From Flavobacteriia bacterium (lineage in GTDB: Bacteria > Bacteroidota > Bacteroidia > Flavobacteriales > Flavobacteriaceae), in assembly GCA_018500075.1 (NCBI GenBank), contig JAHBAN010000032.1, forward strand, positions 1 to 28,200: DNA of 28,200 nt, read 5' to 3'. How positions within the stretch are numbered: the first letter of the stretch is position 1; every line of letters starts with the position of its first letter. Shown here piece by piece: positions 24,359-28,200 of the stretch. The notes beneath the pieces are model-generated. The model worked only from the letters and a program-made list of their open reading frames with translations. It was not told the origin of the DNA and ran no database searches. Both the position numbers and the translations under genes were made by a program.

Positions 24359-24440
24359 AGCCGAAGAATCACGCCACCGCCAGAGCTTCGGCTTTGCAAA
24401 AAATGGCCCGGGGTCGGGGCGCCTTTCGTGGAGGTGGCGT
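24359..24440. other. Inverted repeats in the xthA/repeat-peptide gap
   Basis: The 273-bp gap 24327-24599 begins GC-rich. It contains AGCCGAAG/CTTCGGCT (24359-24366 and 24386-24393) and a longer-range ACGCCACC/GGTGGCGT pair (24371-24378 and 24433-24440), which interlock. Neither is followed by a T tract. The right half of the gap is AT-rich and is described as a separate promoter region. Confidence 0.3.
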
Positions 24441-24480
24441 TGGTGGTAATGTGGATATCTGACCCGAAATTCGAAAAAGA

Positions 24481-24599
24481 GGACGAAAAAACAATAGGTT
24501 GTGGCACATTCTGAAATACAACTTTAGGGAGAATAATATATCTTGAAATGCAACCTAAGGTAGTTAATCATGAAGCCACGACAACCTGGAGGGAACCAA
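24481..24599 (+). promoter_or_regulatory. AT-rich promoter region with a 17-bp direct repeat
   Basis: By count, GC over 24481-24600 is 46 of 120 bases, far below the surroundings. TGAAATACAACTTTAGG (24512-24528) and TGAAATGCAACCTAAGG (24544-24560) match at 14 of 17 positions and start 32 bases apart, about three helical turns. TAGGTTG at 24495-24501 is the reverse complement of CAACCTA inside the second copy. A possible promoter is CTGAAA (24511-24516), 17 bases, TAATAT (24534-24539), so the repeats would flank the -10 box. GGAGGG (24588-24593) sits six bases before the ATG at 24600. Confidence 0.55.
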
Positions 24600-24884
24600 A
24601 TGTCTGCACTTCGTAAAACACTCACACTGCACTCTGACGTCATTGGCACGAGCCTCTTTGACGGAGCGGGAACCGAAATGACGATCTGTTGTTCTGAGCC
24701 GCGCGGCACAGATATGACATCGGGCGAGGCGACCGGCACCTATATCTGCTGCTCTGAGCCGTCCGGCTCTGACGCTGTGGCGGGTGAGGCGACGGGCGCT
24801 TATATTTGCTGCTCAGAGCCATCCGGCTCGGACGCTTTGACGGGCGAGGCAGTTGCGCTTTTTATCTGCTGTTCTGAAGACTGA
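24600..24884 (+). CDS. Cys-Cys tandem-repeat peptide (ICCSEPxGxD repeats), function unknown
   Basis: A 94-residue peptide. Residues 1-28 are a unique N-terminus (MSALRKTLTLHSD...). Four copies of ICCSE then start at residues 29, 49, 69 and 89, exactly 20 apart; the full unit is ICCSEPxGxDxxxGEATGxY. Cysteine pairs fall at 30-31, 50-51, 70-71 and 90-91, and the last copy ends as ICCSED. There is no signal peptide or membrane helix. The DNA copies use different codons for the same residues (TGTTGT, TGCTGC, TGCTGT; GAG, GAA), which implies selection on the protein. The ATG at 24600 has a strong GGAGGG; an ATG at 24570 is less likely. I do not recognise the family. A multi-core peptide precursor, a metal or Fe-S binding scaffold, or a small repeat structural protein are all possible. 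A strong hairpin and a 352-residue protein gene follow. Confidence 0.8.
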   Translation: MSALRKTLTLHSDVIGTSLFDGAGTEMTICCSEPRGTDMTSGEATGTYICCSEPSGSDAVAGEATGAYICCSEPSGSDALTGEAVALFICCSED

Positions 24885-24892
24885 GTCTGCTT

Positions 24893-24940
24893 GCCCGGGC
24901 CTTCGGGCTTGGGCCTTCTGCGGGGGGCTGGGCCTCCCGC
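24893..24940 (+). terminator. Hairpins between the repeat peptide and the next gene
   Basis: GCCCG/CGGGC (24893-24908) is followed by a 21-bp hairpin at 24920-24940: GCGGGGGGC, loop TGG, GCCTCCCGC, nine pairs with one G-T wobble. There is no T tract. In the 87-bp gap this could act as a partial terminator or 3' stabiliser, giving more peptide than downstream protein. Confidence 0.45.
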
Positions 24941-24971
24941 TGACCTTTGAGAGACAGAGTGAGGCGCGCTG

Positions 24972-26030
24972 ATGGGTACTGTTATTCAATTTGATTTTGC
25001 AAAGCCTGTTGTGTCGCACGACAGCCAGCAAACCGCGCTGGCGCAGTGTTTTGCCCACCATCGCCGGATCGGGGATGATGTGTTCTGGCTCAAGGAAAAC
25101 GCCGAGTTTCTGAGCATTCATGCCACTGCGGGCCAAAAGCTCGGGGCGCAGGCTTTGAGCGCCTATGAAGCGTTTTATGAAGATGTGGAAAACCGGCTGC
25201 GGTTTTTCCCGCAATACTATCGGTTTTTGCTGTCGATCACGCTTGATCTTGAGGCGCTCGGCTTTGAGGGCGAGACGGGGGCGGCGCTCTGTGAATTTGC
25301 GCATGAGGCGCGGCTTGTTGATGCAGAGCTGAGTGATTTGCAACGCGCCGAGGCCGCGCGGCTTTTGGCGCGCGGCGGGATCGGCACGCCCGATCTGGAA
25401 GGGGCTTTGGGCGCGCGGCTGCGCCGGTTTATCTCTCATAGCGCGACCTTTTCGCTGCCCAATAAAAAGGCCGCCTATGAGCTGACCCATATTGTGTTTT
25501 ATCTGAGCGAATATGGCCGCCGCGACCCCGAGATCGGGGCTGATGCGGTGCGCAGTCTGATGTTTGCGGGCACGCTTGCGCTGATTGATGAAAACGCCGA
25601 TTTGCTGGCCGAGGTCTGTCTTGCCCTGCGCGCGGCCCGCCAGCCTGTTCCGCAGGCGTGGGAAGCATGGGTGCGCGCCGTTGGTCTTGGCTTTGAGGTG
25701 CAGCCGCAGGCCAGTGCGCCGATTGATGACTATCACGAATATCTGACCTGCAACTGGCTTGCGATGGTGTCGGGCGAGGCAAGCTTTGTGCAGGTCCTGA
25801 CGCCGGAGCGGATGATTTTTCGCAAGTCACACGGGCATCACGGCGTTTTGCGGGCGGTGTCGGAGCATCTGTATCAATTGGCAGATCGCCGCAATGAAGA
25901 CTGGCAGGCAATGCGGCGCGATCTGGAAGGCCGGCTGGCACAGGGCGCTTATGCGCATCTCTTGTCAGCGGAAGCGGCTTATCCGGAGTTTGACCGGTTT
26001 TTTGCCCATTTCGCCCGCGCGCGGGGGTAG
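24972..26030 (+). CDS. Uncharacterised helical protein downstream of the Cys-Cys repeat peptide
   Basis: A 352-residue soluble protein with no signal peptide or membrane helix, predicted mostly helical. Possibly functional segments are FSLPNKKAAYELTHIVFYLSEYGRRDPEIG in the middle (given here as one conserved-looking block around residues 158-187), DYHEYLTCNWLAMV, and a His-rich RKSHGHHGVLRAVSEHL near the C-terminus; His and acidic residues there could bind metal. I do not recognise the family; a Rhodobacteraceae-restricted domain of unknown function (DUF6902) is only a guess from memory. The ATG at 24972 follows TGAGG by seven bases. It lies 87 bp after the repeat-peptide gene on the same strand with no obvious promoter of its own, so it is probably transcribed by read-through. 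It converges on the Fe-S carrier gene with a seven-base gap. Confidence 0.8.
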   Translation: MGTVIQFDFAKPVVSHDSQQTALAQCFAHHRRIGDDVFWLKENAEFLSIHATAGQKLGAQALSAYEAFYEDVENRLRFFPQYYRFLLSITLDLEALGFEGETGAALCEFAHEARLVDAELSDLQRAEAARLLARGGIGTPDLEGALGARLRRFISHSATFSLPNKKAAYELTHIVFYLSEYGRRDPEIGADAVRSLMFAGTLALIDENADLLAEVCLALRAARQPVPQAWEAWVRAVGLGFEVQPQASAPIDDYHEYLTCNWLAMVSGEASFVQVLTPERMIFRKSHGHHGVLRAVSEHLYQLADRRNEDWQAMRRDLEGRLAQGAYAHLLSAEAAYPEFDRFFAHFARARG

Positions 26031-26037
26031 GGCCTGT

Positions 26038-26361
26038 TTACATCGAGAAGGACACGCCACAGCCGCAGGAGCTTGAGGCGTTGGGATTTTCGATGACAAA
26101 GCGCGCGCCGATCAGCTCTTGGACATAGTCGATTTTGGCCCCCGTCAGGAAAGGTTGGCTGACTTCGTCGATCACGACTTTTTCGCCCGCGCCCTCAAGC
26201 ACGAGGTCATCTGCGGCCGGCTCGTCAAGTTTTATCTCGTATTGAAAGCCCGAACAGCCCCCGCCTTCGACAGCCACGCGCAGGGCTTTGCCGGCTTTGC
26301 TGGCGCCGATCAGGGCGAGCTGTTCAAAGGCTTGGGGCGTGACAGAGGGCGGCACAAACAT
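26038..26361 (-). CDS. erpA: A-type iron-sulfur carrier protein (ErpA/IscA family)
   Basis: A 107-residue HesB/IscA-fold protein that carries or inserts Fe-S clusters into apoproteins in the cytoplasm. The three cluster-binding cysteines are Cys36 (GGGCSGFQY), Cys99 and Cys101 (SSCGCGVSFSM), with the usual spacing and C-terminal position. ErpA is a better fit than IscA or SufA because the gene is not in an isc or suf operon, but this is inference. The ATG at 26361 faces the divergent dGTPase-like gene across 90 bp. Its neighbour on the far side is the unknown protein of the Cys-Cys cassette, which is convergent, so co-regulation is not implied. Confidence 0.9.
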   Translation of the reverse strand: MFVPPSVTPQAFEQLALIGASKAGKALRVAVEGGGCSGFQYEIKLDEPAADDLVLEGAGEKVVIDEVSQPFLTGAKIDYVQELIGARFVIENPNASSSCGCGVSFSM

Positions 26362-26388
26362 CTGCTCTGATCCTTACGGGCTGGCGGG

Positions 26389-26416
26389 TTTACCTAATGG
26401 TGTGATGCAATATATA
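26389..26416 (+). promoter_or_regulatory. Possible promoter of the dGTPase-like gene
   Basis: TTTACC (26389-26394), 16 bases, then TATATA (26411-26416), 35 bases upstream of the ATG at 26452. The TATATAT stretch is symmetrical and could also serve the minus-strand Fe-S carrier gene. Confidence 0.35.
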
Positions 26417-26451
26417 TGGGGCGAAACCAGCGGCGGCAAGGATGAGACGTG

Positions 26452-27612
26452 ATGCAATTTGAGATGGCTCCCTTTGCCAGCCGACCAGAGGACACGCGCG
26501 GACGGCTCTATCCGGAGAGCGAGAGCGTCTTTCGCAGCTGTTTTCAACGCGATCGCGACAGGATCATCCATTCCAGCGCCTTTCGACGGCTCAAGCACAA
26601 GACCCAGGTTTTTCTGGAGCATGAGGGCGATTATTACCGCACGCGGCTGACCCATTCGATCGAGGTGGCGCAGGTGGCGCGCACGATCTGCGGCGCGCTC
26701 GGGCTGAATTCGGAGCTGACCGAGGCGGTCGCGCTGGCGCATGATTTGGGGCATACGCCCTTTGGCCACACCGGCGAGGACGCGCTTGATGCTTTGATGC
26801 AGCCCTATGGCGGGTTTGACCACAATGCACAGGCGATCCGGATTGTGACATCGCTTGAGCGCCATTATGCCGAGTGGGACGGGCTGAACCTGACATGGGA
26901 GTGCCTTGAGGGCATCGCAAAGCACAACGGGCCGGTGCGGGCGCCCCAGCCCTACGCTTTGGCCGGGTATAACGCGGCGCATGACCTTGAGCTTGGCACC
27001 CATGCCAGCGCCGAAGCGCAGGTTGCGGCGCTGGCCGATGACATTGCCTATAATCACCATGATATCCACGACGGGCTGCGCGCGGGTCTGTTTGAGGTCG
27101 AAGACCTGCTTGACCTGCCGATTGTCGGGGCGTGTTTTGCGGCGGTGGATGCGCGCTATCCGGCGCTGGAGCCGGCGCGGCGCCAGCATGAGGCGCTGCG
27201 GCGCTTCTTTGGCGTTCTGGTGGAGGATGTGATTGCGACGAGCCGCGAGATTGCGGCGCAGATTGCGCCCCTAAGCGCGACCGATGTGCGCCTCGCGGGG
27301 CGGCCTCTGGTGCAGTTTTCGCCAGCGCTTTGGGCCGATCTGAAGCGGGTGCGTGCGTTTTTGTTTGAACGGATGTATCGCGCCCCCTCGGTTGTGAAGA
27401 TGCGGGCGCGGGCCTCTTTGATTGTGGAGGGGTTGTTTGAAGGCTATCTCGCAACGCCCGAGCTGTTGCCAGAAGAGTGGCATGAGGCGCTCAACGAGGC
27501 TTTGGGAGACCGCACCGCGACGGCGCGGATTGTCTCTGATTACCTGAGTGGCATGACCGACCGGTTTGCCACTCAGGCGTATCAACGCGTGGTCGGGGCT
27601 TTGCCCGACTGA
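26452..27612 (+). CDS. Deoxyguanosinetriphosphate triphosphohydrolase-like HD-domain protein
   Basis: A 386-residue HD-superfamily hydrolase of the dGTPase-like type, which removes triphosphate from dNTPs. The metal-binding set is His68 (RLTHSIEVAQ), His97-Asp98 (ALAHDLGHTPFGHTGED) and a later Asp in ALADDIAYNHHDIHDGL. The N-terminal block RDRDRIIHSSAFRRLKHKTQVF is also typical of the family. The length fits the shorter, type-2 branch found in alphaproteobacteria. Substrate preference is not decided by sequence. The ATG at 26452 has AAGGA about nine bases upstream; a GTG directly before it is the alternative. It ends three bases before the ssb stop on the other strand. Confidence 0.93.
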   Translation: MQFEMAPFASRPEDTRGRLYPESESVFRSCFQRDRDRIIHSSAFRRLKHKTQVFLEHEGDYYRTRLTHSIEVAQVARTICGALGLNSELTEAVALAHDLGHTPFGHTGEDALDALMQPYGGFDHNAQAIRIVTSLERHYAEWDGLNLTWECLEGIAKHNGPVRAPQPYALAGYNAAHDLELGTHASAEAQVAALADDIAYNHHDIHDGLRAGLFEVEDLLDLPIVGACFAAVDARYPALEPARRQHEALRRFFGVLVEDVIATSREIAAQIAPLSATDVRLAGRPLVQFSPALWADLKRVRAFLFERMYRAPSVVKMRARASLIVEGLFEGYLATPELLPEEWHEALNEALGDRTATARIVSDYLSGMTDRFATQAYQRVVGALPD

Positions 27613-27615
27613 GGC

Positions 27616-28107
27616 TTAGAAGGGGATTTCGTCGTCGAAATCGGAGTTGTTGCCCATTTGCTGTGGCTCTGAGGGGCCGCCGAAGCGATCGTCCTGACCG
27701 CCGCCATAGCTGCCGCCGCCCATGGACCCGCCGCCGCCGTTTCCGGCGCCTTCGCCGCGGCCATCCAGCATGGTCAACACGCCGTCATAGCCTTGCAGGA
27801 CGACTTCTGTGCTGTAGCGGTCGGCGCCTGACTGGTCCTGCCATTTGCGGGTTTGCAGCTTGCCTTCGACATAGACTTTGGAGCCTTTGCGCAGGTATTG
27901 CTCGGCGATACGCACAAGACCTTCCTGAAAAATCGCAACCGAGTGCCATTCTGTCTTTTCGCGGCGCTCGCCTGTGGCCTTGTCTTTCCAAGTCTCTGAT
28001 GTGGCGATGCGCAGGTTGCACACTTTGCCACCGTTCTGGAAGGTGCGCACTTCCGGGTCGCGTCCCAAGTTGCCGATGAGAATGACCTTGTTTACTGAAC
28101 CTGCCAT
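27616..28107 (-). CDS. ssb: Single-stranded DNA-binding protein
   Basis: A 163-residue SSB. The OB fold covers about residues 4-108 (NKVILIGNLGRDPEVR, WHSVAIF, KGSKVYVEGKLQTRKWQD). A glycine-rich flexible linker (GGGGSMGGGSYGGGQDD) leads to the acidic tip DFDDEIPF, which docks replication and repair partners. The length is normal for a tetramer-forming bacterial SSB. The ATG at 28107 has AAAGG about eight bases upstream; the in-frame ATG at 28179 would add a non-conserved 24-residue leader and is rejected. The upstream stretch 28108-28200 shows no GTTC-N7-GTTC LexA box, the usual alphaproteobacterial SOS site. Confidence 0.96.
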   Translation of the reverse strand: MAGSVNKVILIGNLGRDPEVRTFQNGGKVCNLRIATSETWKDKATGERREKTEWHSVAIFQEGLVRIAEQYLRKGSKVYVEGKLQTRKWQDQSGADRYSTEVVLQGYDGVLTMLDGRGEGAGNGGGGSMGGGSYGGGQDDRFGGPSEPQQMGNNSDFDDEIPF

Positions 28108-28200
28108 GATGCGCCTTTCTGAGAATCTATCTGGTGTTTGACAGAGCTTACACCACCACGGCGGGGTTAATGAAAGCATAAAACTTGAGATAAATGAGCG

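Noticed and set aside
24359..24393. Inverted repeat AGCCGAAG/CTTCGGCT considered as a terminator
   Set aside because: Neither side carries a T tract, and on the minus strand it lies upstream of xthA rather than after a gene.
24684..24884. 60-bp repeats considered as a CRISPR array
   Set aside because: The repeats are coding, in frame, contiguous without unique spacers, and vary at synonymous positions.
28108..28200. LexA box expected upstream of ssb
   Set aside because: I searched both strands for GTTC-N7-GTTC and found none.

Overview
The window reads as ordinary chromosomal DNA of a marine alphaproteobacterium of the Rhodobacteraceae/Roseobacteraceae group. The main reasons are a giant cadherin-like/RTX/Hint-domain protein of the kind common there, two paired dimethylglycine-dehydrogenase-like flavoproteins, a zwf-pgl-pgi operon for the Entner-Doudoroff route, high GC with a G/C-ending codon bias, and intergenic double-hairpin elements ending in a CCCCCGGGATATT tail. 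The taxonomic call is inference from gene content, not from a marker-gene comparison.

Layout. 51-3659: a 1202-residue calcium-binding repeat protein with a C-terminal Hint domain, a terminator, then a small ORF (3945-4334) that resembles the tail of such a protein but lacks the Hint domain. 4210-9854: a MobA-like nucleotidyltransferase and a FAD/GcvT flavoprotein on the minus strand, and a paralogous flavoprotein on the plus strand; the two flavoprotein genes share a 198-bp divergent promoter region with two matching imperfect palindromes. 9993-11655: aroB and aroK (shikimate pathway). 11792-14450: a 49-residue membrane peptide, an exported protein of unknown function and a XerC/XerD tyrosine recombinase. 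14581-15888: a CorC/HlyC-type CBS membrane protein. 15999-18513: tyrS and anmK, divergent. 18514-18795: a palindrome-rich stretch with no gene. 18796-19746: a radical SAM protein. 19887-23550: zwf-pgl-pgi, coupled by ATGA overlaps. 23547-24326: xthA. 24600-26030: a 94-residue peptide with four exactly spaced Cys-Cys motifs, followed by an unrecognised 352-residue protein. 26038-28107: an ErpA/IscA-type Fe-S carrier, a dGTPase-like HD hydrolase and ssb.

Most genes are housekeeping. The strongest candidate for an undescribed system is the 24.5-26.0 kb cassette. It has an AT-rich promoter region with a 17-bp direct repeat at a 32-bp pitch, then a repeat peptide (ICCSEPxGxD...GEATGxY, 20-residue period) whose copies differ mainly at synonymous sites, then a strong hairpin, then a helical protein of unknown function. 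The layout resembles a precursor or scaffold peptide made in excess over a partner protein, but the function is not known. Secondary points of interest are a low-GC patch inside tyrS, the paired operators between the flavoprotein genes, the bidirectional hairpin elements at convergent gene ends, and the palindrome-rich gap after anmK.
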